From assembly GCA_020747065.1 (NCBI GenBank), contig JAGMVK010000029.1, positions 186,001 to 250,000 of the forward strand: 64,000 bases of DNA, read 5' to 3'. The notes under the pieces were generated by a model. That model did not search any database and was not told where the DNA came from. It saw nothing but the letters and a program-made list of their open reading frames with translations. Positions 34,502-45,487 of the stretch are shown here, piece after piece (position 1 is the stretch's first letter; each line of letters opens with the position of its first letter). The DNA comes from Cadophora sp. MPI-SDFR-AT-0126. Lineage: Eukaryota; Ascomycota; Leotiomycetes; Helotiales; Ploettnerulaceae. The position numbers and the translations under genes are program-made.

Positions 34502-37500
34502 ATGTCTGCGAATACCTCCCTCTTCCTCGCGTTCAGCGTGGTTCTCCTCTTCATAGCTACTCCCGCGGCGGCTTTTGGAGCTGGAGATATTGTTGATCTT
34601 GCAAAGGTGAGCAAGCTCCCCCTTAAACATTCACAGCAGAGATCGCCTCCACGGCAGGGCTTCCGGAGGGCCAGCGGAGCGCCACACGGTCCGACTTGAC
34701 CTGCACACTTCTTCTCTCACGCAAAATACCTGGGGGTTTGATGACGCTCCGCTGGCCCTCCGGGAGCCACTGCCGTGAAGGCCGAGATTCGCTATTTCTT
34801 CACTGAGCATCAAGCTAACGGGTTACCAGATCAACGCAGTCAACTATCGCCATGGCGACATCGAGAATACTCTCCTAGAGCTCATCATGGTCGCTGGCGG
34901 CAATCAGAAGTTCGAGAAGCTCGACGTCAAGCGTGTCTACTTTGGCAACTGGCTCCGTGATTACTCTCAGGCTATCGATGTCGGTGGATTGAAGCAGCTC
35001 CCTGCTGAGACTATCCGTGTTCTGCTTTGGTGTCTCTCTTTCCTTACTTTTGGATTTGCGACCGGCGAATTCGAGGTCACAGCTGAGAGACTTGGTTGCT
35101 ATCGTCCCGAGGAGCATATTGACAACCCTAAGGTACGTGATCTGTGGCCACACATGGGGATATCCTTTGATGGCTAAGCGGATCTGCAGGACTACGCAGA
35201 TAATGAAGATGCACGGCAATATGATCAGCGTCTTCGTGGACCGGTCAACGAGCAGCAGGAGCTTGCAATTGACCCCGAGACTGGATTGAAGGTTTACATC
35301 GCTTCTGAGAATGCAGGTTGTACTACTTCAGCCGGACTAGTTCGTGGTCTCTTTGAAAAGAGTATCGAGTTAGGACGCAAATACCATCGGGATAATGATA
35401 AGAAGGATCTTTACGAGGCACTCCGGCTTCTGGGAACTGGATTGCACTGCTTGGAAGGTATGTTTCGGCAATTTAGCTACTGGTATATAGTGCTAATATC
35501 TGCTAGACTTCTCTGCCCACTCCAATTACACCGAACTTGCCCTTCGAGAGCTTGGCGTCGATGCCTTCCCTCATGTTGGAAGGAGCACCGAGATGGACGT
35601 TAAGGGCAAGAAGATATTCCCACTTGTCACTGGTACCTTTGGAATGACCGATTTCCTGCACTCTGTCGTTGGTGAGATGGGCGACAAGGTTGCACAGTCC
35701 GAGATTGAAGGATTGGATTCCCAGCTTAACAAGGCCAGCCAAGATGATGAGCAAAACGACCAAACTTCCGTCTTGAAGAGCATCCTCGACAAGGTCCCTT
35801 GGGATATGCTGGAGAGTGACAACAAGCCTGATCCTAGCAAAGCGGATCAACTCAAACAAGCTGCGGCGGCTAAGAAGGAGGAGACTGCTCAACATCCTCC
35901 TGACCCAAATGCCTCCCTTGGTGGTGTCAACATCGAGGAAGCCAAGGCCCAGGCCCAACAGACCTTGAAGGATATGTACCCTATCCTAGAGTTCCACGAC
36001 CAAGTCATGATGGGAGTCACGGAAGTCATCTCCAAGGTTCCAGGTCTTGAAGAGCTGCTCGAGAACATGACCGGCGCTCTCCAGATCTTCATCTTTTCCC
36101 TTCTAGCCCCATACGTCACTCCAATCATCGCTCAAGCCCGCGTCGAGCTGAAGTCTACCTCCGAGGGTGTCTTAAAGACCAGTGAGAAGGGCCAGTACGA
36201 AGTCTTCGAAAACGACAAATGTACCGACCCTACCCACTCCATGCTCTCTAAAGATCATTTCTCCAATGTCCTCAATACAATCGCCGGACAGATCGCTTGC
36301 GCTACAGTCAAGTTCGTCGTCCCCCGCATCGTCGACTCCTGGAGTGACGAAGGTAAAGACGTTCGCCAGACCATCGATGATATCCTGCAAGTCTTCCACC
36401 ACCCCGCTCTCCGCGATGAGAATCGCGAGGGTCAGAAGGCGATGTTCGAGACTGTTAAGCAGTGGTGGGAGGATAAGGATGAGTCTGATCAACAACACTT
36501 CAAGGAAATTCTGAGCTTCGATGGTGTCAAGGCAGGAAATAACCATGAAGGCGAGAGCGAGGAGGGTGGCCATTCTCATGGTGCTCCTAAGAAGAGAAAG
36601 GAGGAGGATAGCTTCGTTCCTTCTGCTCAGGATGGTGCTTCAGCTCTTTCGTCTCTGGCAGGTGGTCTTTCAGGCTTGGTTCTTGAGAAGACTGGACTTG
36701 ATAAAAAGCTTGGGGTTGATGCTGATGACCTGCGTCAAAGTGGTAGAAACAACCAGAGCGAGCAATCTTCATATGGCCGCAATGAGCAGAGCTCTTACGG
36801 TCAGAGCGAGCAGCAATCTTCATATGGTCGCAATGAGGAGTCGAGCTACGGTCGCAGCGAGCAGCAGTCATCCTACGGCCGCAATGAGGAGTCGAACTAT
36901 GGCCAGAGCGAACAGCAATCTTCATATGGGCGTAACGAAGGGTCAAGCTATGGTCGCAATGAAGAGCAGTCTTCATATGGCCGCAACGAGGGGTCAAGCT
37001 ACGGCCAGAGCGAGCAGCAATCGTCCTATGGTCGTAACGATAATGAGCAATCCTCGTACGGCCGAAACGAAAATACATACGGCTCATCCGGACGTTCCGG
37101 CCGCGATGACAACGAAGAATCTTCCTACGGCCGCAGTGAAAACACCTACGGATCCTCCGGCCGATCTGGACGAGGTGACAATGAGGAATCTTCCTACGGT
37201 CGCAGTGAAAACACCTACGGATCCTCCGGCCGATCTGGACGAGGTGACAATGAGGAATCTTCTTACGGCAGAAGTGAAAATACGTATGGTTCCTCAGGCC
37301 GCGAGCAGGAATCGAGTTATCAGTCTGAGAGTACGTATGGTCGTTCTTCCGGACGTGGCGACAATGATACCGAGGAAAATTCATACGGACGAAATGAAAA
37401 TACGTACGGTTCTTCGGGACGTGATGACAACGAGGGCTCAGGATATGGTCGCCGCGGTGACAATGACGAAACTGAGTACGGACAGCAGCGCGAGGAGGGT

Positions 37501-37554
37501 GGTGGGTATGGAGGTCGTCGTAGGGGAGATTATGAGGAGAACTCGGGTTATTGA
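34502..37554 (+). CDS. het-c: Heterokaryon incompatibility protein HET-C
   Basis: Four exons (34502-34606, 34830-35132, 35190-35458, 35508-37554) sum to 2724 nt, giving 907 aa. Residues 1-24 form a signal peptide (FLAFSVVLLFIATPAAAFGA). The conserved HET-C core follows: INAVNYRHGDIENTLLELIM, VYFGNWLRDYSQAIDVGGLK, ASENAGCTTSAGLVRGLFEK, LLGTGLHCLEDFSAHSNYTE and VTGTFGMTDFLHSVVGEMGD. A helical middle runs to about residue 630. The last 260 residues are a low-complexity tail of SSYGRNEQ-like units, later units of 23 aa (NTYGSSGRSGRGDNEESSYG-type). In Neurospora HET-C controls vegetative incompatibility and acts at the plasma membrane with PIN-C. That partner is not adjacent here. Intron 1 is unusually long (223 nt) and holds a hairpin element. 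Allelic specificity cannot be judged from one sequence. Confidence 0.92.
34645..34782. mobile_element. Hairpin/MITE-like element inside het-c intron 1
   Basis: Arms 34645-34681 and 34745-34782 are inverted copies of each other: 35 matches, two mismatches and one extra base, including 19 perfect bases (CCGGAGGGCCAGCGGAGCG). A 63-base loop separates them. GAGAT occurs just outside both ends (34639-34643 and 34784-34788), which could be a 5-bp target duplication. There is no coding capacity. It may be a small non-autonomous element or an intron structure. Confidence 0.5.
36743..37540 (+). repeat. In-frame tandem repeats of the HET-C tail
   Basis: Short units encoding SSYGRNE(Q/E) and SSYGQSEQQ run from about 36765. 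From about 37060 a 69-bp unit (23 aa) repeats, and two neighbouring copies at about 37132 and 37201 are nearly identical in DNA. Near-identity suggests recent slippage or unequal exchange. Confidence 0.75.
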
Positions 37555-39175
37555 GTTAACTTTGGCGAGGGTGGGAGTTGAGGGGGGAATCTGGTGATAT
37601 GCGATTGGTGATTAAGTGTTGAGATACCTAGATAAAGCGTGGAGCTGGATGGTTTGGAGTTTTTCTTTGAATGGTTGATGATTTGATGTGTCTGAGGGGC
37701 TTCAGGCGGGGTGATACGGAGTGGGTCGGGGTGAAATGGAGTGATGGTTGGTGATATGGCTTGATGACAATGACGAGATGAAATGAAAAGTCGAGAGCAA
37801 TGCAATGATGATTTTCACACAATATCAGTCGTGTTGTCATTCATGAGCTCGCGCATTGCTATCAGTAGTGTTCAAGTTCTCATCCAGCAGACTGAATCCG
37901 TTCACCAGTAAACTTCTGACGCACAGATGGCCTCAGACAATTGGAAAGTAGGGAGCGTAGTTGGCGCAATGGAGAGTCAATAAATTTCTCGCTTATTTTA
38001 TAGAAACTCGATCTCGACGCTATTTGGTCTGACTTAACAATGATGATCTTTGCGGGCTGTGAGAGAGCTGTATCGCAATGGGAGGCATTACTGGATGCTG
38101 CGGAGTTGAGATTGAAGAAGACGTATAGTGCGAAGCCTATGACTTTATAGTACTATAGAAGCGAGACTGAAGTAGATGATTGGAGTTGGGTTGGACGGCT
38201 GTGACGTCTCGAGTTATCAGGCAGACATGCATTATTTACTTACTGTCTCGCTTAACATACCCCCAACCTTCCAAAGACTTCGAGGTAACCACAGAGCAAA
38301 GTCTTCGATCTACCCCACAAATATCAACTATGACCATTGAAAGAACCAACAAAAGTGCATTCTAGGGCTTATGCTCTCGTGCTACAAAAGCAGCAATTGC
38401 TGTCCTCCAAAAGGTAGCGTTCTATGTCCTTAGGAAGTTTCACAACATTGGCTCCTACTAATAGGCTACAGATCCGGCACAAGATCCGGCCTCAAAATCT
38501 CACGGAAACTGCCATGAAGGATGCAGAACGGATACGACGTAAGAGATGTCAACAGTGGATTGAGTTTGGTGGTTATGTCGCTGGAGATTCTCACGACATT
38601 GACAATGTTAGTGATGTTGACAGGCAATTTGAAGGACTTGAAGCCCGGTATGGATGGACGAAGGACTTTCAATGTACTTAGATATTCTGGGTACATCTAT
38701 GTACAGGAGAAACGAGAACTTGGGGGAATATCCACCAACACTTCGTGTACCTAGTAGCAGTCACGTGTGATCGGATAAATCGCGGGGGTTCTGCTATTAC
38801 CTCGGCGCAAAGCTCATCCATTCCTCGTTGTGATAACATGTGTTTACTGATCCAAATACAAGGCGGCATCCCTTTATACAAATTGGCAAATGAAGACAGT
38901 ACATGAGGAAAAGTTTGTTCACTATTCCCGGGATTCTGTCCTAGTTCTCTTCGGGGATAAGGACCTCTGCTGAGAAATCCCCGAACTCGGGATGGAGAAC
39001 CTACCCCACCATTGCTTGCATTACATAGCCAGCGATATGAGTTGCTAAATTTCCCTCCACGCCTCTGTTTCAGTTCTGAACGGTCTCTCTCCAAACTTTT
39101 TCTCCATAGCAATAGCTTGCAGGCATCTCCGACCTCAAGCTCAGCAAACATTTCATTTCCACTTCCCTTCACGCA
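37555..39175. other. Intergenic stretch of about 1.6 kb
   Basis: No supported gene. An 85-codon frame at 38424-38681 has protein-like but unrecognised sequence. The pyrimidine-rich DNA before 39176 is likely the leader of the NADH pyrophosphatase gene. Confidence 0.35.
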
Positions 39176-40489
39176 ATGCCCCCCTACCCTCAACCCGACC
39201 TCCCGGACCCCGCGCATCACGACGTGGACTCGATGCTGAGCAGGAAATTCGGGCGCGAAGTCGCCAACTACTTCTCCGGCAGCCCTCTAAACCGAGTTTC
39301 CTTTCTACGAGCAAACCACGACTTCATCACCAAAGCGCTCGTCCACCCCAGCACCTCCTTCCTCCTATTCAACGACCTCGCCCCATTAGCCAAAGACCCT
39401 ACACAGCTGGCATACGTAGCACATAAAGATGTGAAGCCGTTGATCGGGGAGAACCCGTTTGAGAAGTCGGAGGAGGATTTGATTAAGGAATATAATTCTG
39501 CTATTACCTTACCGCTGGTGCTCTTTTTGGGACTGGATGAGAAGAAGAAGGAAGGATTTGAGCATGGACTATACAAGGGAAGGCCGTTCTTTGCGGTGGA
39601 TGTTACGCCTAGAGGAACGGTAGTGAAGGAGGCCAATAGTGTTATTGAGGCCGCGAAGGCAACTGGGGCGACGTTCATTGAGGGGCGTATGCATATGACC
39701 CTGAATGCTCCGGAAGGTAAGCAGCAATGTATACATATCGGTACATAAACGACTGACAAAATATTAGCTGCAATCTACGCCCAAGCACGAGCACTCCTCG
39801 ACTGGAACGCCAGAAATCCCTTCTGCGGGGGGTGCGGCCAGCCTACAATGTCTGTAAACGCAGGCACAAAGCGAGTCTGCCCACCAACAGACTACGCCTC
39901 TCTGCCAACCCCACAAGGAGGAGCCACCACCACATTAGAAACCCCCCGCGAGCGTCTCGCCTGCGTAACTAGAAAGGGAATTTCTAACCTCTCGTTTCCA
40001 CGGACAGATCCCACGGTAATCATGGCTGTAGTAAGCCACGACGCCAAACGCGTTCTCCTTGGCCGCCAAAAGCGCTGGCCACCACACTGGTACAGCACAC
40101 TCGCAGGATTCTGCGAACCCGCCGAATCAGTCGAGGAAGCCGTACGGCGCGAAGTCTGGGAAGAAGCTGGTGTGCATCTCGGACGAGTGGTCATCCATTC
40201 CACGCAACCCTGGCCGTACCCCGCGAATCTGATGATTGGAGCTATTGGGCAGGCGTTACCAGATGGCGAGAAGATTCATTTGGAGCATGATCCTGAGCTG
40301 GAGGATGCGAAGTGGGTTGAGATGGATGAAATTAGACAGGCGCTGAAGGTTGGTACGAGTGGACTTGGAGAGCCGGCTGGAGAGGGGTATGTTGAGGGTG
40401 GGTTGAGATTGCCCCCCAAGACAGCGATTGCGAATCAATTGCTTCAGGCTGTGGTTGGAGGATTCTTGGGAGAGTCACCGAAGATATAA
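39176..40489 (+). CDS. NPY1: NADH pyrophosphatase (Nudix), NPY1/NUDT12-like
   Basis: Two exons (39176-39716 and 39768-40489) give 420 aa. The Nudix box GFCEPAESVEEAVRREVWEEAG (residues 294-315) has all expected positions (GX5EX7REVXEEXG). It is followed by the family-specific STQPWPYP, the SQPWPFP signature that marks NADH-preferring members. A zinc-ribbon-like NPFCGGCGQPT lies at about 196-206, but only one of the second pair of cysteines (RVCPP) is visible, so that ribbon may be incomplete, which I believe is common in fungi. The N-terminal domain (1-185) matches the NUDIX-like domain of this family. The enzyme cleaves NAD(P)H to NMNH and AMP and also acts on NAD-capped RNA in some species. 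In yeast it is peroxisomal. No clear PTS1 is present at the C-terminus (ESPKI). Confidence 0.9.
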
Positions 40490-41032
40490 ACTTTTCCAGA
40501 TGTAGACTTTTGCAAGTTAAGAGGAAGAAAGTGGGACATGTAAATATCTAGAAGTAGAAATGGCATGATGTTGAGTTAGTCGGGTGTGCAGCTGACTTTC
40601 ATCACCACCATATCTGTCACACCATAATATGGTATCAGCACACTGACCACCCATTTGAGAAATTGTGATCGGATATTTTGCCTAAGAATCAAACTTTGTG
40701 AACTAGGGGCAGAGAACAAGAGAAACAAAAGTTGCCGAGTCCTACTCCCGTACTGGAGCTATCCGAGTTCCAGACCGAAGTTCATCCTCTAGTTCGCCTC
40801 GACGACATCATACATACCAAAGACTCACGCCTCGGGCCGCCTCATCATCAGCCATTAAAGCCCGTCATATCCGTTCAAGAGGAATAAGTATAAGTAAAGT
40901 CTCAAGTATCTTTCATTTTCACATATACATATATTCCTCATACCATACATATCTCACATTTCCCATATCCACAATCTCCAACCCTCTCATCTCCAGCATC
41001 TCTAAATCCAACCTGCCCAAAAGAGTTCCAAA
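40490..41032. promoter_or_regulatory. 3' UTR and promoter region upstream of the decarboxylase gene
   Basis: No gene is seen. From about 40900 the DNA is T/C/A-rich with a TATACATATAT-like stretch, consistent with a leader for the ATG at 41033. Confidence 0.35.
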
Positions 41033-41689
41033 ATGCCCGGCGCAACCCACGCAACCACCCTCCAAAAAGACATCCCCCAATTCAACAAAGACATCAAAGA
41101 CGTCCATCTGATCTACGATTACGCCGCTCAAGACGCCAACGGCAATCCCGAAAAATGGCGGTACGAAATGTGGTTCTTCTCATCAACGCGCATCGTGTAT
41201 AAGATCCACGGCGGGCCAATGGCAGGGAGGACGAATTTCCAGACGGCGAGTTATCAGTGTATTAGGCCGGGCGAGCTATGGCAGTGTAATTGGTTAGAAG
41301 GTATGTACTTAATTCCTGTCCTTCTCTGCCGTTCAAGCTTGCATGTTTCTTGTTTAAAGGTCAACTTTTGTTCGGCTTCCTTTCATGTCTTTTCGATTAA
41401 AAATTTATATCTTATATACTTTCTAGAAACCGGAACAATCTGCTCCCTGATCTACGACATCCCCAATCAAACAATCACCACTCTCCTAGCATTCAGCCAA
41501 GGACACTGGGAGAAACCAGAAGCCGCGCACGGGGACAAGCGGAACCCAGAGGATTTTGAACGGTGGAGAGGTTTGGCGAAGATTGGGTGTCAGACGGATA
41601 GGTTTATGTTGAATGAGCAGGCGAGTATTGTTGAGAGTTTTAGAGGGAAGGGGGAGTTGGAGCCGATTAGTGGGGAGGAGACGATCTGA
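41033..41689 (+). CDS. Phenolic acid decarboxylase
   Basis: Two exons (41033-41300 and 41427-41689) give 176 aa, the usual length of the family. The beta-barrel signatures are clear: DVHLIYDYAAQD (the paired tyrosines that bind the substrate phenol), STRIVYKIHGGPMAGR (Arg of the active site), QCNWLEETGTICSLIYDIPN across the splice, and SQGHWEKPEAAHGDKRNPED. The family removes CO2 from p-coumaric, ferulic or caffeic acid without a cofactor, giving 4-vinylphenols. No signal peptide is present, so the enzyme is cytosolic. Such genes are usually induced by hydroxycinnamic acids from plant cell walls; no specific operator was identified. It lies 540 bp downstream of the NADH pyrophosphatase gene on the same strand, with no functional link evident. 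Confidence 0.9.
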   Translation: MPGATHATTLQKDIPQFNKDIKDVHLIYDYAAQDANGNPEKWRYEMWFFSSTRIVYKIHGGPMAGRTNFQTASYQCIRPGELWQCNWLEGMYLIPVLLCRSSLHVSCLKVNFCSASFHVFSIKNLYLIYFLETGTICSLIYDIPNQTITTLLAFSQGHWEKPEAAHGDKRNPEDFERWRGLAKIGCQTDRFMLNEQASIVESFRGKGELEPISGEETI

Positions 41690-41921
41690 AATGTTGGGAA
41701 GGGGGCTCTAAGAAGGTGAATGTAGAATAGAAATTATGGCTGGAGTTACAATTAAAAGGACTGGCTTGGTAGAAAATCATTATTGCTCAATTTTTGCTGT
41801 CATATCGTACCAATCGACTTTCTATAATCCCAGTATCCAAACACCATGCTTGCCCCATTAAACCAGGAGATGATGCAATCTACCGACCCGAACGCCATCC
41901 ACCTATCCATTTTCAGATTAT

Positions 41922-44483
41922 TCACTTGTCATCCATAGCCAATTTTCTCTTCGCCTGATCTCGCTGTAACTTCTTGAAGAAAGGATTACTCTCTTTCTTC
42001 TTCTTCAACTCCTTGTTCTTGATCTTATTCTGCTCCACATACGCCATGTCCTGACCACCAGCGAGTTCGCTAAGTGTGCCAGCGGTTCTCCGAGCCCCAG
42101 CCTTCTTCTTACCCTTCTTAGCCGGTCCTTCACGATCCACGAGGTGGAAGAGATCGTCGCCGTCCTCATAATCTGCTCCTGTGTCGGTCTCATTGTGAAT
42201 CATGACGTTTTGGAGAAGTTCGCGGCGCTCGAGGGCGGTGGTGAAGGCGAGGTCGGGGAGAGATTCGATGCCTTGGAGATGGGTGATGACTTTGAAGGCG
42301 TAGCCTTGGTCGACGAGGAAGGCTTGGCGCTTAGAAGAGTAGACCATTTCGAGGGTGTCTTTGGAGACAAGGGAGTAGAAGAAAGCGTTGAAACCTTCGT
42401 CATTCCTACGCTTAGCTCGAAGGATACGTCCGAGACGTTGGGCCTCTTGTCGACGAGATCCGAAATGCGAAGAGATCTGGATAAGGCAGGTAGCCTCGGG
42501 GAGATCAAGTGATGTGTCACCGATCTTGGAAAGAAAGAGCGTGTTGATGTTTTCGTTATGTTGGAAGTTCTCCAGAATACGGAGTCGTTCGGCATTGCCT
42601 GTTTCGCCGTAAATGAAGACCTTGTTCAGCTTCTGAGCGTACATCTTCAAGGCATACACATTATCTGAGAAGACAATGATTTTGTCGCCACGCTTCTCAT
42701 GGTAGTCGATCAGGAATTGACAGGCCTGGAACTTCCGAGGATTCATAATCCAGAGGAGGGACTTGTTCTTGCTTGACTGCTTGAGATATTCGGAGTAGAA
42801 CTCCGTTGTCATCGGACACCAGACTTCGGCACATTGGACTCTTGCGATGTGGCCTTGCTCAGCCAACTCCATCCAGTTTGCCTCGTACAACTTGGGGCCG
42901 ATCAAGAAATTTAGATCACTGATCTTGTCATCTTCTCGAAGAAGTGTGGCAGTCAGACCGAGCTTCGAGTGCACCTTGATAATGGAAGTCACACGTCTGA
43001 ACATGTGTGCTGGGGCAACGTGGACTTCGTCCAGGATCATCAGGCCCCATTCTCTGCCAGTCAAGAAGTCCATCATCTTCTGAGAATCGTATGAGCGCTT
43101 GCCCTTTTGTGCCACCATGTTGTATGTTGTGACAATGATACCGGTGTTGCCCGAGAATTTATCCTTGTTGTCCGAGGTGAAGACAGCAACATCATTTGGA
43201 TTGATGTTAGACCATTTCAGGAATTCTTGTCTCCACTGAACCACTGACATAGAACTGGTACACAGAACGATGACGCCCTTCTTGATCGTGCAGGCAGCGG
43301 TAATACCAACCAAGGTCTTACCGGCACCGCAAGGCAAAACGATCAAACCACTCTTAGCTCTGCCATTTCCAAACATCTTACTCAAGCTCTTTTCTTGGTA
43401 GTCTCGAATCTGAGCGGCAGGTCTAAGGTCAATATCGAGGTTTGCATTCGCATCGTCAGCGCGGAAATCATATTCTTCAAGAACTGGTAGACCAAGTTCC
43501 AAGCAGCGCTTCTGAATGGTCTCCACACTGTTATCGGCGATTTCAAAGGAATGAACGGCATCCACCTCTTCGTCATCGTCGTCTTCATTCAAGGTAGCAA
43601 ATATGTCCTCCTGATTGGCATTTTCGCCGTCCTGGGGTTTTCTGGTTTGGTCCGAGGTCTGATTGACACCAGCAGCATTCTTGGTTCCAGGGATGACCAG
43701 AGCGCCCATCTTAGGAGCAGAAGTCGTGGTGATATCCTCCGTTCCGTGAACTCGGAGGGAACCGATAACCTCGTCCTTTAACAATCTTTGCAGCATCTCT
43801 GGATCTGAACTTTCCACGTAATGCTTCGTGTTCTTCAAAACCAGCTTCACCTTTCCGTAGCTATGTGTGCAGCCATTAATGAAGTCCCGGATACTCTGCG
43901 GGATAGGCACCTTCGAGAGCCGGTTCAGCACATTTATAATATCCTTGGGGTCCAATCCAACCGACACAGCAGCGTAGAGACTATGTGGCGTGAGGAGATA
44001 CTCGTGGAGATGTTGCGGCCGAGATTGAGGTTCCGCCACAGTCGTAAGGAAGTCCTGGGCTTGGCTTGCCAAGGGGGAGAAGCTCTCTACAATGATGCGG
44101 CCTTTGAGGGGATCGATCCATAGTGGTCGATTATCATGGTCAGGCTTCAGTGACAGGTATGAGAAGTCCGTATTTCCTCCATCAAAGTGGTGACTGGCAG
44201 AGTCTCGACCATTTACCCCAGACACTGTTCTCTTCTGGTACTTCGCAACTGAGAGATTGGACTTCACATTCTTCACGGTCTCCGTCTCCTCTTCGGTCTC
44301 TGAAGACTCGTACTCATCGCTGCTCCCAATACTGCGCGGAGTGGCCGGGCCAGGCGTCGACGAAACCGAGTCTTTGCCGGTCTTCTTGCTGCCTGTGCCA
44401 CCTAGAGAAGTTGTTAGTGAGCACAGTTAGAATGATAGCAATCGAAAGCTCATACTGGATGTAGCTTTTCTCTTTGGAGGCAT
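41922..44483 (-). CDS. SSL2: TFIIH DNA helicase SSL2/XPB
   Basis: Two exons on the minus strand (44483-44456, 28 nt, and 44401-41922) give 835 aa, close to yeast Ssl2 (843). The short first exon encodes MPPKRKATS. An acidic N-terminus ([15 protein letters not shown]) precedes the XPB N-terminal domain. Helicase motifs are intact: Walker A LPCGAGKT (about residues 362-369), DEVH box (about 467), [13 protein letters not shown] (III), [15 protein letters not shown] (V) and [16 protein letters not shown] (VI). The basic C-terminal tail ends KRKLAMDD. It is the translocase of TFIIH for promoter opening and nucleotide excision repair, in the nucleus. It is divergent from the CHY zinc-finger gene, with 244 bases between the two start codons. 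Confidence 0.95.
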
Positions 44484-44727
44484 CTTCACGTTCTGCCCGC
44501 AGATGATGCCGTGATGTGTGGTGAAGATGGACAAAGAATTCGAGGAGTCAGGACGGAGGCGAAGTTGATATCCATGCAAGGCTGACAGAAAGAGTCACTT
44601 TCGCGCTAGTGAAGGCTAAGCCTCGTTAATTGATTCAGTCCGTACGCGTAAACATTTCGTCTCGAAGGATACAAAGATAGATAATTGAAATCAACCTCGA
44701 AAGTCTGTACGGACTACACCTTGAATC
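44484..44727. promoter_or_regulatory. Compact bidirectional promoter (SSL2 / CHY zinc-finger gene)
   Basis: Only 244 bases separate the divergent start codons. No TATA box is evident, as expected for housekeeping genes. Confidence 0.45.
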
Positions 44728-45244
44728 ATGTGGTAAATCTATTGGCATTCGCAACAGGGTCCATCCTAATTTTTGCAGCAAACATATTCTCAACGCGCAG
44801 GTCTCTATCAGATCTCCATGCTGTATGTCCACTTCCACTACACAGACATACGCATATGCTAATAATCCAGGTCGGAAATGGTTTGACTGCGCCGAATGCC
44901 ACGCAGAAACACAGAGCCATCCTCTACTCCAGCAAACTGAAATGGCAAACAACCCCCCTGTTACCCCTCCTCCCGGCGCTCTATCTAATATTACCCAGAC
45001 CTTCGCCTGCAAGAAATGCAAGAAAGCCTTCCGTAAAGATGCCCAAGAGTTCGAGGAGAGCGACGAGTACTGCCCACACTGCGATAATCACTTTGTCCTG
45101 GAAGCTGTTACGCCCAAGCCGATGTTGAAGGTTGAGGGTGAGGATGCGCGAGTGGATAATAGGATGTTGAAGGATGACCGGATTCGAGGAGAGGAGTTAC
45201 GAACCATTTTCGACGTCAAGGAGGCGCCGAACAAGCTTGGTTAG
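44728..45244 (+). CDS. CHY-type zinc-finger protein
   Basis: Three exons (44728-44732, 44779-44822, 44871-45244) give 140 aa. The first coding exon is only ATGTG. The joined N-terminus reads MCKHILNAQVSIRSPCCRKW, continuing FDCAECHAETQSH. This reproduces the CHY finger spacing (CxH, CC, CxxCH, H). The simple open frame beginning at the ATG 44825 would replace the first 16 residues with unrelated sequence and lose four metal ligands, so the spliced model is preferred. A second zinc site FACKKCKKAFRKD with YCPHCDNHF (about residues 80-110) follows. Fungal CHY proteins include the Hot13-like proteins of the mitochondrial intermembrane space, but assignment to that role is not safe. It is cytosolic or mitochondrial; no presequence is seen. 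Confidence 0.8.
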
Positions 45245-45487
45245 AGACCCTGGATAATGGCGCGCTTGGGCTTTGATTTAGCGGCATGGATTTGGGATGG
45301 TTTTTATGATTTATGAGGATGAAAGTGCGGCAAGACCTGCTGCTCTGCAAAGTCTTCGGAGCAAACGGGAGCGAGATACCTGGAGTGACGAATAGGCGAA
45401 TAAAGCAAGTATGGCAGAATGTCTTCATCGCTCATTCTCTATTGTACAATGGCTCTATGAGATGGTGCAAGCTCAGCACAAGCCCAC

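Noticed and set aside
36521..37597. 358-codon plus frame and 265-codon minus frame over the end of het-c
   Set aside because: Shadows of the in-frame SSYGRNEQ repeats; the HET-C frame has the conserved domain.
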